Shown: one piece after another, positions 1 to 9,181 of the stretch
Numbering within the stretch: the stretch's first letter is position 1
How the letters are laid out: every line of letters starts with the position of its first letter
Assembly: GCF_002091955.1 (NCBI RefSeq)
Contig: NZ_MKKY01000072.1
Location: 186,001-250,000 of the forward strand
Origin: Rhodococcus sp. 1168
GTDB taxonomy: Bacteria; Actinomycetota; Actinomycetes; Mycobacteriales; Mycobacteriaceae
Length of the DNA: 64,000 bases
Direction of reading: 5' to 3'
Program-made: the position numbers and the translations under genes
Notes under the pieces: generated by a model
Told to the model about the DNA's origin: nothing
The model's database searches: none
The model's input: only the letters and a program-made list of their open reading frames with translations

Positions 1-44
1 CGGGCCGCACAAGAGCACCAGCTCTCGAGCGGCCCGGCGTTTTT
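1..44 (+). terminator. Rho-independent terminator of a gene left of the window
   Basis: An 8-bp stem (1-8 with 29-36) encloses an inner 5-bp stem (12-16 with 21-25), followed by GCG and a T run at 40-44. This looks like an intrinsic terminator reading rightward. The gene it serves lies outside the window, so the assignment to it is inferred. Confidence 0.75.
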
Positions 45-174
45 CTGTATGCCAGTCTCCTTGGCGCTCCGCATCTCTGTACACGTCGCCGGATCGCAGG
101 TGCGCCGACGCGAATCATCGCCGGGGAACTAGTGTTGTCCGGGAGTTGACTCTGCGACAAGAAGGAGGCGCATC

Positions 175-1815
175 ATGGCGCACGAACGAGCTGGTTCCAT
201 TGCTCTGCCTGAGGATCTCGTCGATCTCGCGCAGCTGGTCACGGCCTACTACTCGCGTACTCCGGACATGTCGGATCCGGGCCAACACGTCGTTTTCGGG
301 ACGTCCGGTCACCGCGGATCGAGCCTGGATACGGCGTTCAACGAGGCCCATATTCTCGCAACGACGCAGGCGATCGTCGAATACCGCGCGGCGCAGGGCA
401 TCGCCGGCCCGATGTTCATCGGTCGTGACACGCACGCACTGTCCGAGCCCGCCTGGACCACCGCGTTGGAAGTTCTTGCCGCAAACGATGTTTCGGTTCT
501 CGTCGACTCCGGAGATCGCTATACGCCGACGCCCGCAGTCAGTCACGCGATTCTGCGCTACAACTCGACCGGATCTTCGGCCAAGGCCGACGGCATCGTC
601 GTCACACCTTCACACAATCCGCCGCGTGACGGCGGTTTCAAGTACAACCCTCCGCACGGTGGCCCCGCGGACAGTGACGCTACGTCCGTGATCGCGGACC
701 GTGCGAACGAGCTTCTGCGAGGTGGACTGGCAGGTGTGAAGCGTGTGTCGTTGGCGACCGCACTCAATACCTCGGTGGACAAGTACGACTTCCTTGGAAC
801 TTACGTCGAGGATCTGCCGAATGTCGTAGATCTCGACGCGATCAGGTCGGCCGGGGTGCGCATCGGTGCCGATCCGCTCGGTGGTGCGAGTGTCGACTAT
901 TGGCAGGCGATAGCCGAGCGTCACAACCTCGACCTCACTGTCGTCAATCCACTCGTCGACGCGACTTTTCGCTTCATGACGCTCGATACCGACGGAAAGA
1001 TCCGAATGGATTGTTCGTCTCCCAACGCGATGGCGTCGTTGATCGCAGCACGGAACTCGTACGACATCTCCACGGGAAACGACGCCGACTCGGACCGCCA
1101 CGGAGTGGTGACACCTGACGGTGGTCTGATGAATCCCAATCACTACCTGGCCGTTGCAATCGACTACCTCTTCACCCACCGGACCGGCTGGCCGCCGAAC
1201 TGCAAGGTCGGAAAGACCTTGGTGTCGTCTTCGATGATCGATCGTGTCGTCGCAGGCCTCGGTAAAGACTTGCTCGAGGTCCCTGTCGGATTCAAATGGT
1301 TCGTGCCTGGACTCCTCGACGGCAGTCTCGGATTCGGCGGCGAGGAGTCGGCGGGAGCGTCGTTCCTGCGAACCGACGGGCGGGTATGGACGACGGACAA
1401 GGACGGCATCATTCTCGCGCTGCTCGCCTCCGAGATCACCGCTGTCACGGGCAAAACGCCGTCCCAGCGCTACGCCGACTTCACTGCGCAGTACGGCAGT
1501 CCCGTGTACGCACGGGTCGACGCGCCGGCTTCCCGTGAGGAGAAGGCCGTCCTGGCGAAGCTCTCCGCCGACCAGGTCACGGCAACCGAACTTGCGGGGG
1601 AGAAGATCACGGCCACACTGACTACCGCACCAGGTAACGGCGGCGCGATCGGGGGACTGAAGGTGACCACCGAAAACGCGTGGTTCGCCGCACGTCCATC
1701 GGGAACCGAGGATGTCTACAAGATCTACGCCGAATCGTTCAAGGGCGAAGATCATCTCGCGCAGGTTCAGACCGCTGCGAGAGAACTGGTGTCGCAGGCA
1801 CTCGACCGATCGTGA
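175..1815 (+). CDS. pgm: Phosphoglucomutase (alpha-D-glucose phosphate-specific)
   Basis: The 546-residue enzyme interconverts glucose-1-phosphate and glucose-6-phosphate in the cytoplasm, linking glycolysis to glycogen, trehalose and cell-wall sugar synthesis. The N-terminal GTSGHRG motif is at about residues 42-48. The active-site serine sits in TPSHNPP at about 144-150, the metal loop is DADSDRHG near 303-310, and the C-terminal phosphate-binding segment [10 protein letters not shown] is present. Length matches the long bacterial Pgm family. The ATG is preceded by AGAAGGAGG at 160-168, a strong ribosome site, and TAGTGT at 130-135 could be the -10 box. The stop overlaps the start of the next gene, so the two are probably co-translated. 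Confidence 0.95.
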   Translation: MAHERAGSIALPEDLVDLAQLVTAYYSRTPDMSDPGQHVVFGTSGHRGSSLDTAFNEAHILATTQAIVEYRAAQGIAGPMFIGRDTHALSEPAWTTALEVLAANDVSVLVDSGDRYTPTPAVSHAILRYNSTGSSAKADGIVVTPSHNPPRDGGFKYNPPHGGPADSDATSVIADRANELLRGGLAGVKRVSLATALNTSVDKYDFLGTYVEDLPNVVDLDAIRSAGVRIGADPLGGASVDYWQAIAERHNLDLTVVNPLVDATFRFMTLDTDGKIRMDCSSPNAMASLIAARNSYDISTGNDADSDRHGVVTPDGGLMNPNHYLAVAIDYLFTHRTGWPPNCKVGKTLVSSSMIDRVVAGLGKDLLEVPVGFKWFVPGLLDGSLGFGGEESAGASFLRTDGRVWTTDKDGIILALLASEITAVTGKTPSQRYADFTAQYGSPVYARVDAPASREEKAVLAKLSADQVTATELAGEKITATLTTAPGNGGAIGGLKVTTENAWFAARPSGTEDVYKIYAESFKGEDHLAQVQTAARELVSQALDRS

Positions 1816-3038
1816 CAGCTCCGAAACCGACCGACGGTGTGAAGGGCGGCGCACTGCCGTCGCAAATCTGGGTCCTGATCTCGGCGAGCTTCGTGATTGC
1901 TCTCGGATTCGGCATCGTCGCACCGGTCATTCCACAGTTCGCCACCGAATTCGGTGTCGGTGTCGTCGCTGCGTCGGCGGTCATCAGCGTGTTTGCGGCG
2001 ATGCGACTGTTGTTCGCGCCTGCCAGCGGTCTTTTGGTGCAGAAGCTCGGTGAGCGACCGGTGTACCTGGCAGGTCTGTTGATCGTGGCTGCATCGACCG
2101 GCGCCTGCGCATTCTCCCAAACCTATTGGCAGCTCCTGATCTTCCGGGGGCTCGGCGGTATCGGCTCGACAATGTTCACGGTGTCGGCTTTGGGTCTTCT
2201 CATCCGAATGAGTCCGGCGGACAGCCGCGGACGCGTATCAGGGTTCTACGCGACGAGCTTCCTGATGGGGTCGATCGGTGGCCCGCTCGTCGGCGGCGCG
2301 GTCGTCGGATTGGGTTTACGAGCACCCTTCATCATCTACGCAATCGCTCTGATCATCGCGGCTGCGGTCGTCTTCTTCAGCCTTGGCAACGTCGATTCGA
2401 CCGAATCCGAGCACGATTCTGCAGTACCGATGATGTCGCTGCGCGCTGCGTTGAAAGTGCCCGCCTACCGGGCTGCTCTTTCCTCGAATTTCGCGACGGG
2501 GTGGGCAGTGTTCGGTGTTCGCGTTGCGTTGGTTCCGCTGTTCGTCGTTGCGGTGCTCGACCGCTCGGCTGCAGTGGCTGCAGTGGCGCTGGCGGTGTTC
2601 GCCGTTGGAAATGCCCTCGTGCTGATCACCTCCGGACGACTTTCCGACGTCCGCGGGCGAAAACCATTCGTCGTCGCAGGCCTCATCGTTGCGGGTGTGG
2701 GAACCGCAGCCATCGGTCTGACGGATAACGTGGCGCTGTTCATGATCGCCTCCTTCGTTGCGGGTTTCGGATCCGGTTTGATGACACCGGCGCAGCAGGC
2801 CTCGGTGGCCGACATCATCGGCTCCCGTGCACGCGGTGGTCCGGTTCTCTCGACATTCCAAATGGCATCCGACGTCGGGGCAATTCTCGGCCCCATCGTC
2901 GCCGGCGCAGTGGTCGAGTACTACTCCTACGGAACGGCCTTCGTGATGTCCGGGGCGATTCTGCTCGCGGCGGCGGTGTGGTGGCTGTTCGTGACGGATA
3001 CGGCGAGCGCGGCAAGAGCTGCTGCCCGTAAGCAATGA
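1812..3038 (+). CDS. MFS transporter, drug/metabolite exporter type
   Basis: This is a 408-residue integral membrane protein of the major facilitator superfamily with about twelve hydrophobic segments. A conserved GR-x3-GR-type loop ([12 protein letters not shown]) lies between TM8 and TM9, and the N-terminal half resembles DHA1 exporters ([10 protein letters not shown] at the end of TM1). The GTG at 1812 overlaps the pgm stop (GTGA) and starts the protein just before TM1; an upstream in-frame extension into pgm would add an implausible arginine-rich leader. The substrate cannot be read from sequence. Coupling to pgm suggests shared transcription rather than shared function. Confidence 0.85.
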   Translation: MTAPKPTDGVKGGALPSQIWVLISASFVIALGFGIVAPVIPQFATEFGVGVVAASAVISVFAAMRLLFAPASGLLVQKLGERPVYLAGLLIVAASTGACAFSQTYWQLLIFRGLGGIGSTMFTVSALGLLIRMSPADSRGRVSGFYATSFLMGSIGGPLVGGAVVGLGLRAPFIIYAIALIIAAAVVFFSLGNVDSTESEHDSAVPMMSLRAALKVPAYRAALSSNFATGWAVFGVRVALVPLFVVAVLDRSAAVAAVALAVFAVGNALVLITSGRLSDVRGRKPFVVAGLIVAGVGTAAIGLTDNVALFMIASFVAGFGSGLMTPAQQASVADIIGSRARGGPVLSTFQMASDVGAILGPIVAGAVVEYYSYGTAFVMSGAILLAAAVWWLFVTDTASAARAAARKQ

Positions 3039-3080
3039 AGTGCTTCCCGGCACCTCGCGCCTCGGCCGGGTAGCGCTCCG

Positions 3081-3086
3081 TACTAT
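3081..3086 (+). promoter_or_regulatory. -10 box of a leaderless promoter
   Basis: TACTAT lies exactly 7 nt upstream of the GTG at 3094, with no Shine-Dalgarno between. This supports a leaderless transcript and decides the start of the DsbA-like gene against an in-frame GTG at 3040. Confidence 0.55.
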
Positions 3087-3093
3087 TTCCACC

Positions 3094-3846
3094 GTGAGCC
3101 AAAAAAGAACATCGAGTGCGAAGTACACCCCACAACCGACGTCCAGTACCTCTACGTACGTTCTGGCCGCGGTGGCGGTACTCGTGGTCGCTGTGGTCGT
3201 CGTCGTGGCGGTCATGTGGCAGCGCGGCAGTGACACCCCGCGCAACGACGGCTACGGCACGGTCAAAAATGCGAATGTGGAATTGACGGTTCTTCCCGAT
3301 GGCGTAGTCCAGCTCGCAGTAGCAAATGCCGCACCGGTCGTCGACCTGTTCGAAGATCCGATGTGTCCCTTCTGCGGTGATCTGGAAGTCGAGCACGGCC
3401 AGGAGTTGGCCCAGAAGATCGACGACGGTGCGGTAGCCGTCCGATATCACCTGGTTGTTCTTCCTCAACTGGACGCTTCTTCGGCGAGCGGTAGCTACTC
3501 GAGTCGGGCGGTTGCTGCGTCTCATTGTGTAGCCGCATCGGAGAATGCCATCGTTTATTCGGCATTTCACGCGGGACTGTTCGGCACAGAATTCCAACCC
3601 GAAGAAAACGGTGATTCCGACCGCACCGACACCGAACTCGCCGACCTTGCCCAGAAGGGTGGCGCAGCAGAGGCGACCACGCAGTGCATTCTGTCCGGCG
3701 CGATGACCGAAGTGGCCGCAGCAGATGCGGAGAGCGCCCGTGAAGCCCTGTCCGCGGCCGGCGCAGCCGGAACCCCCGGTGTTCTCGTCGATGGTCAGGT
3801 CGTCGATGCTCTCCGTGACTCTTCCTGGATCGAATCGATCGGCTGA
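3094..3846 (+). CDS. Membrane-anchored DsbA-family thioredoxin-fold protein
   Basis: The protein has 250 residues. A short cytoplasmic N-terminus is followed by one very hydrophobic segment (about residues 23-41, valine and alanine rich) that anchors an extracytoplasmic domain. The domain begins with a beta strand and the redox motif CPFC (about residues 90-93), typical of the DsbA_2/thioredoxin_4 family. A cis-proline-like GTPGVLVDG segment follows near the C-terminus. It probably forms or isomerises disulfides in exported proteins; mycobacterial relatives sit beside VKOR proteins, but none is seen here. It follows the MFS gene at 55 nt but has its own -10 box. Confidence 0.85.
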   Translation: MSQKRTSSAKYTPQPTSSTSTYVLAAVAVLVVAVVVVVAVMWQRGSDTPRNDGYGTVKNANVELTVLPDGVVQLAVANAAPVVDLFEDPMCPFCGDLEVEHGQELAQKIDDGAVAVRYHLVVLPQLDASSASGSYSSRAVAASHCVAASENAIVYSAFHAGLFGTEFQPEENGDSDRTDTELADLAQKGGAAEATTQCILSGAMTEVAAADAESAREALSAAGAAGTPGVLVDGQVVDALRDSSWIESIG

Positions 3847-3942
3847 TCGGGCAGTTGCTGTCCCAGCAGCGGATTTGTAGCAGTGTGCGGCCATGGTGTA
3901 ACTTCGTTCGAGCAACCGCAGAACAGCGCGGGTGTGCAGTAC

Positions 3943-4015
3943 GGGGCTATGGCGCAGCTGGTAGCGCACCACACTGGCAGTGTGGGGGTCAGGGGTTCGA
4001 GTCCCCTTAGCTCCA
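3943..4015 (+). tRNA. tRNA-Ala (anticodon GGC)
   Basis: The cloverleaf folds completely. The acceptor stem is 3943-3949 with 4008-4014 (one G-T pair), and the D-arm has AGCTGGTA. The anticodon stem is 3969-3973 with 3981-3985, carrying anticodon GGC at 3976-3978. The T-arm is AGGGG-TTCGAGT-CCCCT at 3991-4007, and the discriminator A is at 4015. The 3' bases are CCG, so CCA is added after transcription. It reads GCC/GCU alanine codons. Confidence 0.97.
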
Positions 4016-4040
4016 CCGAGTTCGTCCTGAAGGAAGTACA

Positions 4041-4077
4041 CGCAAGCCCTGACCGGTGATTCTGGTCAGGGCTTGCG
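4041..4077 (+). terminator. Hairpin terminator downstream of tRNA-Ala
   Basis: A perfect 14-bp stem (4041-4054 with 4064-4077) closes a 9-nt loop and is followed by CTGTTTGT with only a weak T tract. It is a strong actinobacterial-type terminator for the tRNA transcript. Confidence 0.7.
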
Positions 4078-4096
4078 CTGTTTGTGGCGATGAACG

Positions 4097-4134
4097 AGTA
4101 AATGGGGGCCACCTCGTGGTGACCCCCATTTACT
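4097..4134 (-). terminator. Bidirectional hairpin terminator of lsr2
   Basis: A 17-bp stem with one mismatch (4097-4113 with 4118-4134) has a TCGT tetraloop. It lies 25 nt beyond the lsr2 stop and would stop minus-strand transcription. It also backs up the tRNA terminator from the other side. Confidence 0.75.
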
Positions 4135-4159
4135 TACCCAGACGTGCTGCAGCCCCGGG

Positions 4160-4507
4160 TCAGTGAGCAGCGTCGAATGCGTTCTCTACGTCCGAAGGAA
4201 TTCGGCCCCGTGCCGAAATGGTGTATCCGTTGGATCTTGCCCACTCGCGGATAGCCTTCGTCTGATTGGCATCGCGCTTTTGGCCGGACGAGGTGGCACC
4301 GACGGCCTTCTTGGGCCGTTTGCCGCCGACACGGGCCGAGTGTTCGATGTAGTAATCGAGCTTGCGGTGGAACTCTATGGCGTTCTTGTCGCTGAGGTCG
4401 ATTTCGTAGCTGACGCCGTTGACGGAATAGCTTATGTGCTCTCCGCCGGAGTCGATCGGCTTGTCGTCGATATCGTCGACCAGTTGAACATAAACTTTCT
4501 TGGCCAT
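4160..4507 (-). CDS. lsr2: Lsr2 nucleoid-associated, H-NS-like DNA-bridging protein
   Basis: The 115-residue protein begins with the family signature MAKKV. It has an N-terminal oligomerisation domain with dimerising beta strands and helix (residues 1-60) and a C-terminal DNA-binding domain. The latter carries the RGR core (about residues 99-101) that inserts into the AT-rich minor groove, followed by IPSDVENAF. Lsr2 silences AT-rich and horizontally acquired genes. The ATG at 4507 is chosen because GGAG lies upstream and MAKKV is the canonical N-terminus; an ATG five codons earlier is less likely. A -10 box (TATAGT on the minus strand, 4559-4564) precedes a roughly 45-nt leader. Confidence 0.95.
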   Translation of the reverse strand: MAKKVYVQLVDDIDDKPIDSGGEHISYSVNGVSYEIDLSDKNAIEFHRKLDYYIEHSARVGGKRPKKAVGATSSGQKRDANQTKAIREWARSNGYTISARGRIPSDVENAFDAAH

Positions 4508-4558
4508 TCTGGAGGTCTCCAATGATCAATCGGGATGAATCCGCGTAGAACTCAGGAA

Positions 4559-4564
4559 ACTATA
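4559..4564 (-). promoter_or_regulatory. Predicted -10 box of lsr2
   Basis: On the minus strand this reads TATAGT, a near-consensus -10 element about 50 nt before the lsr2 start. The 4508-4681 gap is AT-rich compared with its surroundings, as expected for an autoregulated Lsr2 promoter (inference). Confidence 0.5.
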
Positions 4565-4681
4565 CGACCGAACCCTCGAATATTCCATATCAGCGACCGT
4601 GTATCCGAAGTTCATGTATTCGATTGTCCAGTAGAAATCTACGATATCGACGAACAAGTTCTCGAAGCCGAATTATTGGAA

Positions 4682-6382
4682 TCAGGATAGATCCGTACTC
4701 GGAGGCTGAGCTGCGAGTCTCATCTCGTCCAAGCCGACGAACTTCACGCGAGGACGCCCAGCGTCTTTTCCAGCCGAAACCTCTGCTTTGTCGATGCGTG
4801 CCCACGCGGGAAAGTCCAGTGCGTCGGGTGCTTTCTTCTCCAGCAATAGGTCGAGTTCCGCTCGATCCGCGCGGGAGCGAGGAAGACGGTCCGCCGCTAT
4901 GTCTTCCAGTAGGCTCCGAACAGTCTCGGCTGCACACTTCTTGTTGGTTCCGATCACGCCGGTGGGCCCGCGCTTTATCCAGCCTGTTGCATAGGTTCCG
5001 GAAACCGGTTCGCCTGCATTGTCGATCACGCGGCCTTCTTTGTTGGGAATCACGCCGACACCGGAATCGAACGGAACGCCTGGTATCTCGCTTCCGTGAT
5101 AACCGACCGAGCGCAGAATCAGACCGGTGTCGAGCATCTCTTCGGTCGAGGTTCGCTCGGCTTTCACCGTGCCGGACTCATCGGTCCGCAGTTCGTTGTG
5201 TATCAGACGAACAGAGGTTACCGATTCTTCTCCGAGTATCTCGTCAGGGGAAACACAGAAACGAAGGACTATGCGCTTCCGGTTCGGTTCGGCTCCATGG
5301 CTGGCTCCGGCTGCAATCTCGCGAGCCAGTTCCACCTTCAACGCGGTGGAGGGTTCGGCGGTGCCTGCTTCCAGAGCCGCCAGTGTGGTGGCATCTGGTT
5401 CGGCTTCGTCGGCTGACAACACGATGTCGATGTCGGCAGCATTCATCAACCCGATCAATTCGGGGTTGGTGTATGCCGCCTGGGCGGACCCGCGTCGACC
5501 CAGAACTACCACCTCGCGGATCTTGCTGCCTCGCAAGGCCTCCAACGCGTGGTCGGCGATATCGGTGTTCTCGAGTTCGGCCGGTGAAACCAGCAGAACA
5601 CGAGCGATGTCGAGGGCGACGTTTCCGTTGCCTACGATGACTGCTCTTTCGCTCGTCAGGTCGTAGCTGCGGTCGGCGTAGTCGGGATGGCCGTTGTACC
5701 ACCCGACGAACTCGGCAGCTGCGTGAGAGCCGGGAAGATCTTCCCCTGGGATTCCGAGGCGTCGATCGTTGGAGGCACCCGTCGCGTAGATGACCGCATC
5801 GTGGTGTTCGAGAAGTTCCTCGTGCGAGATCTCGGTGCCGATCTCGACGCCGAGATGGATCCGTACCGACTTCTTGCCGCCGACCGCGCGGAAGAGATCG
5901 GTCACCGCCTTGGTGCCTGGATGATCCGGTGCTACGCCCGCACGAACGAGCCCGTACGGGGTCAACAGGCGGTCGTACATCTCGACCTCGATACCGCGGA
6001 TGGACGCGAGTTCGGTGGCGGCATAAAACGCCGCAGGGCCCGATCCGACGACGGCAATTCTTCGGCCAGTGAAGTCGACGCCTTTGAATGGCGAACCGAC
6101 CGCGTTGTACCCATTGCTCTGCATCGGGTGGAATTGGAAGTAGTTGGCATTGATCCCGAGGTATCGCTCTTGTTCGGGCTCCAATTCGTGGTCGGCGCGG
6201 ATGGCGTCGACGGGGCATTCGTCCACACAAGCACCACAATCGATACAAGTGTCCGGATCGATGTGCAGCATCTCCGAGGTCATGAAGCCCGGTTCGTCCG
6301 GCGTGGGGTGAATACAGTCGACTGGACACACATCGACGCACGATGCGTCGTTGCAGCAGGGTTGGAGAATCACGAACGTCAT
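4682..6382 (-). CDS. fprB: FprB-type ferredoxin / ferredoxin-NADP+ reductase fusion
   Basis: The 566-residue protein has two modules. Residues 1-65 form a ferredoxin domain with two cysteine clusters (CxxxxxCxxxC near 10-19 and CIDCGACVDEC near 46-56). From residue 105 it is an adrenodoxin-reductase-like flavoprotein with FAD motif GSGPAAFYAA (113-122) and NADP motif GNGNVALD (near 260), ending in the FAD-binding GWIKRGPTGVIGTNKK. It moves electrons between NADPH, its own iron-sulfur clusters and partner ferredoxins or P450s. Length and order match mycobacterial FprB. TAGAAC lies 6 nt before the ATG, so the mRNA may be leaderless. Confidence 0.95.
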   Translation of the reverse strand: MTFVILQPCCNDASCVDVCPVDCIHPTPDEPGFMTSEMLHIDPDTCIDCGACVDECPVDAIRADHELEPEQERYLGINANYFQFHPMQSNGYNAVGSPFKGVDFTGRRIAVVGSGPAAFYAATELASIRGIEVEMYDRLLTPYGLVRAGVAPDHPGTKAVTDLFRAVGGKKSVRIHLGVEIGTEISHEELLEHHDAVIYATGASNDRRLGIPGEDLPGSHAAAEFVGWYNGHPDYADRSYDLTSERAVIVGNGNVALDIARVLLVSPAELENTDIADHALEALRGSKIREVVVLGRRGSAQAAYTNPELIGLMNAADIDIVLSADEAEPDATTLAALEAGTAEPSTALKVELAREIAAGASHGAEPNRKRIVLRFCVSPDEILGEESVTSVRLIHNELRTDESGTVKAERTSTEEMLDTGLILRSVGYHGSEIPGVPFDSGVGVIPNKEGRVIDNAGEPVSGTYATGWIKRGPTGVIGTNKKCAAETVRSLLEDIAADRLPRSRADRAELDLLLEKKAPDALDFPAWARIDKAEVSAGKDAGRPRVKFVGLDEMRLAAQPPSTDLS

Positions 6383-6635
6383 GAACCTGTTCTACCGCTA
6401 GATGCACAACTGCGTGGCCGGTTCACTACTCCTACTGCAACGGTTCGGTGTCGACTTGCTCACATTCCGCTTGCAGATTCGGATCAGCCGGTATCGCGCG
6501 ACCAACTCGGCCTCACTTTTTGTTTGACTTGTAACGAAAGTGTCTGCTGTTGCTGGTGTGCCACAGAGGCTACTGATTCGCGATGTGGAAGGGGAGTGGC
6601 ACGCTCGACTTCGTCGGAGTGTGTCCAACTGCTTG

Positions 6636-7679
6636 ATGAATAGAACCTCTGTGCTCGGCGTGCTGTCCGCAGGTGTGTTGGCCGGCGCGCTGATGATTCC
6701 TGCATCAGTGTCGGCCGCCCCTTCGGGCCTGGAGCTCGACGGCAAAACGGTCTTCGTGGATCCCGGTCACCAAGGCGCGGGCCACGCCGAGAATCTGGCT
6801 GCGCAGGTGGACGACGGCCGCGGCGGTACCAAGGACTGCCAGACATCAGGGATGACCACCGTCGACGGCGTCGCCGAACACACCATCAACTGGAACGTCG
6901 CTCAGCTGGTGAAATCGAGTTTGGAAAGCCTCGGTGCCTCCGTCGTCATGAGCCGTACCGACGACTCTGCGTGGGGCGGCTGTGTCGATGACCGAGCACG
7001 AGCGGCCGGTGCGTCCGGGGCGGACGTCGCTGTCAGCATCCATGCGGACTCGACGGCTGTGGGCACCGATGAAGACAAGCTCGGGTTCCACCTGATCGTC
7101 CCAACGCTCCCCATTCCCGACGCGGCTGCCAACGCGGCCCAGTCGGGCGGTGGTCTGGCCGCATCGAACCTGATGCGTGACGCGTATGAGCGAGCCGGGT
7201 TCAGTGCCGCCAACTATGCGGGGATTGTGGACGGACTGCAGGATCGTTCCGACATCGCCGGGCCGGCACTGACCAGTGTGCCCTTGGTTTTCGTCGAGAT
7301 GGGAAACGGCTCCAACCCTGTCGACGCTGCTGTGCTCGAAAGCCCGGAGGGGCAGCTGAAGCACGCCATCGCGATCTCCACCGGGCTGATCGACTATCTC
7401 CTCGGCCCGAACACCACTGTCGCGGCACTACCGGTGGAGGATGGACCGGAAGCACCGTCCGACTCGGCCACGGCGACCCCTGCTGCTGGTAAGCCGAAGC
7501 TCGAAGCCGCCCCGACTTCGGCCGGGGGGAGTCCGCTCGCGCGCTTGCTTGCCGGGATCGCACCCTACGTCGATTCCGTCGGGATCGACGGATTGTCGGA
7601 TCTGGTGACCGACGACAACGTTCGGTCGGTGTCGAACTTCGCGCAGGGCCTGCTGAAGCAGATGCTCGCAACCGAGTAG
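6636..7679 (+). CDS. Exported zinc N-acetylmuramoyl-L-alanine amidase (Amidase_3, Rv3717/Ami1-like)
   Basis: The 347-residue protein has a signal peptide ending near SVSAA (residues 24-28). The Amidase_3 domain carries predicted zinc ligands H45 (DPGHQG), E81 and H136 (SIHAD), and the catalytic E221 (FVEMGN). Two cysteines (C68, C116) could form the disulfide described in the mycobacterial homologue. It cleaves the amide bond between muramic acid and the stem peptide during division or wall recycling. Residues 245-347 are an extra low-complexity tail of unknown role. The ATG at 6636 is chosen because it places the signal sequence correctly; upstream in-frame codons would spoil it. No good ribosome site is visible. 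Confidence 0.9.
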   Translation: MNRTSVLGVLSAGVLAGALMIPASVSAAPSGLELDGKTVFVDPGHQGAGHAENLAAQVDDGRGGTKDCQTSGMTTVDGVAEHTINWNVAQLVKSSLESLGASVVMSRTDDSAWGGCVDDRARAAGASGADVAVSIHADSTAVGTDEDKLGFHLIVPTLPIPDAAANAAQSGGGLAASNLMRDAYERAGFSAANYAGIVDGLQDRSDIAGPALTSVPLVFVEMGNGSNPVDAAVLESPEGQLKHAIAISTGLIDYLLGPNTTVAALPVEDGPEAPSDSATATPAAGKPKLEAAPTSAGGSPLARLLAGIAPYVDSVGIDGLSDLVTDDNVRSVSNFAQGLLKQMLATE

Positions 7680-7690
7680 CCTCACGACTC

Positions 7691-8746
7691 GTGGCGCGTG
7701 CACTCGGAGACCGAAGGATTCCCGTAATTCTCGTCTCAGGATTTCTCGGTGCGGGCAAGACGACGTTGCTCAATCACCTGCTTCGCCACAATCGAGGAAT
7801 TCGCATCGGAGTCATCGTCAACGACTTCGGCTCCATCAATATCGATTCGATGATGGTTGCCGGTCAAGTCGATTCGATGGTGGCTCTCGGTAACGGGTGC
7901 ATCTGCTGCGCCGTGGACATCGACGAAATGGACTCGATGTTCGACGTCCTGTCCGAGCCAGCGAGAGCACTCGACGTGATCGTTGTCGAGGCCAGTGGCA
8001 TCGCGGAGCCGAGAAGCCTTATTCGAATGGTGCTGGCCAGCAACAATTCTGCGATCGTCTACGGCGGCCTTGTCGGAGTCGTCGATGCAGTCGAATTCGG
8101 AGCCACCGTCGAACGGCATTCCGAGATCGAACAACACCTCCGACTCGCAGACCTCGTGGTGCTCAACAAGACCGACCGACTCGACGATGCCGAGGCGGCC
8201 GCGGTTCTCGACAGTGTCCGCGGGAGAGTCGGAGACGTCCCGATCATGGCGACCAGACATGGCCGCGTCGATGCAGCGTTGCTCTTCGATGTACCGACAC
8301 GTGCTGACGACAGAAGCTCGGCACGGCAATTATCGTTCGACGAGGTGCTGTACGAGGACGACGATCACGACGACCACTCGCAGCATCTGCACGCCGCCTA
8401 TACGACTACGAGCTTCGAGACCGAAGAGCCGATGGACCCGCGCCGCTTCATCGAGGTGATGGAGAATCCGTCGGGAGAGGTCTACCGCGCAAAGGGTTTC
8501 GTATATTTCGGTGTGGATGGCTACGCGGGGAAATACGTACTCGGTACGGTCGGCCGTCATATCCGACTCGAATCGACCACGTGGGGCCGCGACGAGCGAA
8601 GAGCGACCTCACTGGTAATGATCGGAACGGATATCGACGAAGAATTGGTCGAGGTCCGCCTGCTCGACTGCATCCGCCGGGCCGGGGACCCGACCGATCG
8701 AGCAGCGATGCTACCGGTTCATCGATACACGCCGAATCCGGCGTGA
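7691..8746 (+). CDS. CobW/COG0523-family GTPase (metallochaperone-like)
   Basis: The 351-residue G3E GTPase has Walker A GFLGAGKTT (about residues 17-25), the family CxCC metal motif GNGCICC (73-79), a switch region EASGIAEP and the guanine motif NKTD (near 158). It also has a CobW C-terminal domain. A short histidine- and aspartate-rich stretch (DDDHDDHSQHLH, about 222-233) is typical of members that handle zinc or other divalent metals. No Zur-type palindrome is seen upstream. The gene starts 11 nt after the amidase, with TAGCCT 8 nt before the GTG, and converges on the molybdenum-cofactor genes. The substrate is unknown. Confidence 0.88.
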   Translation: MARALGDRRIPVILVSGFLGAGKTTLLNHLLRHNRGIRIGVIVNDFGSINIDSMMVAGQVDSMVALGNGCICCAVDIDEMDSMFDVLSEPARALDVIVVEASGIAEPRSLIRMVLASNNSAIVYGGLVGVVDAVEFGATVERHSEIEQHLRLADLVVLNKTDRLDDAEAAAVLDSVRGRVGDVPIMATRHGRVDAALLFDVPTRADDRSSARQLSFDEVLYEDDDHDDHSQHLHAAYTTTSFETEEPMDPRRFIEVMENPSGEVYRAKGFVYFGVDGYAGKYVLGTVGRHIRLESTTWGRDERRATSLVMIGTDIDEELVEVRLLDCIRRAGDPTDRAAMLPVHRYTPNPA

Positions 8747-8767
8747 ACAGACACCCTGCTGCATCAG

Positions 8768-9181
8768 TCAGAGGCCGACCCATTCCGAAGTACCCGTGGC
8801 GAAATGCTGACGCTTCCAGATGGGAACTTCGGACTTGATGCGTTCGACGAGCGTGGCGCACGTCGCGAAGGCTTCCGCGCGATGTGGTGACGCGACCGCG
8901 GCGACGAGCGCGACATCGCCGACAACCAGGTCCCCGACGCGATGTACTGCCGCGACGGGCAACCCTGATTGCGCCGCCACTTCGGCGCAACACGCGCGGA
9001 GAAATTTCTCTGCGTCAGGATGCGCCTGATATTCGAGTGCGGAAACCGCTTGACCGCCATCGTGATTGCGCACCACGCCGCTGAAGAGCACGACCGCGCC
9101 GTGCTCCGGCCCGGCGACTGCGGCCTCGACGATATCGATATCGATCCGATCCTTCGAGATCTCTGCCAGAGGCTCGTTCAC
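8768..9181 (-). CDS. moaE: Molybdopterin synthase catalytic (large) subunit MoaE
   Basis: The 137-residue MoaE protein converts cyclic pyranopterin monophosphate to molybdopterin, using sulfur carried on the MoaD C-terminus. The family hallmarks FSGVVRNHD, EYQAHP (with a downstream alpha segment), HRVG and the C-terminal active-site stretch PIWKRQ with its lysine are all present. It is the last gene of the moeA, moaC-mogA, moaE operon. Its GTG overlaps the stop of the preceding gene (GTGA), so translation is coupled. MoaD is encoded in the divergent transcript about 3.4 kb away. Confidence 0.95.
   Translation of the reverse strand: MNEPLAEISKDRIDIDIVEAAVAGPEHGAVVLFSGVVRNHDGGQAVSALEYQAHPDAEKFLRACCAEVAAQSGLPVAAVHRVGDLVVGDVALVAAVASPHRAEAFATCATLVERIKSEVPIWKRQHFATGTSEWVGL

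Noticed and set aside
610..1923. 437-codon open frame antisense to pgm
   Set aside because: The opposite strand encodes a full, motif-rich phosphoglucomutase. High G+C content keeps antisense frames open, and the product is arginine- and serine-rich without any domain.
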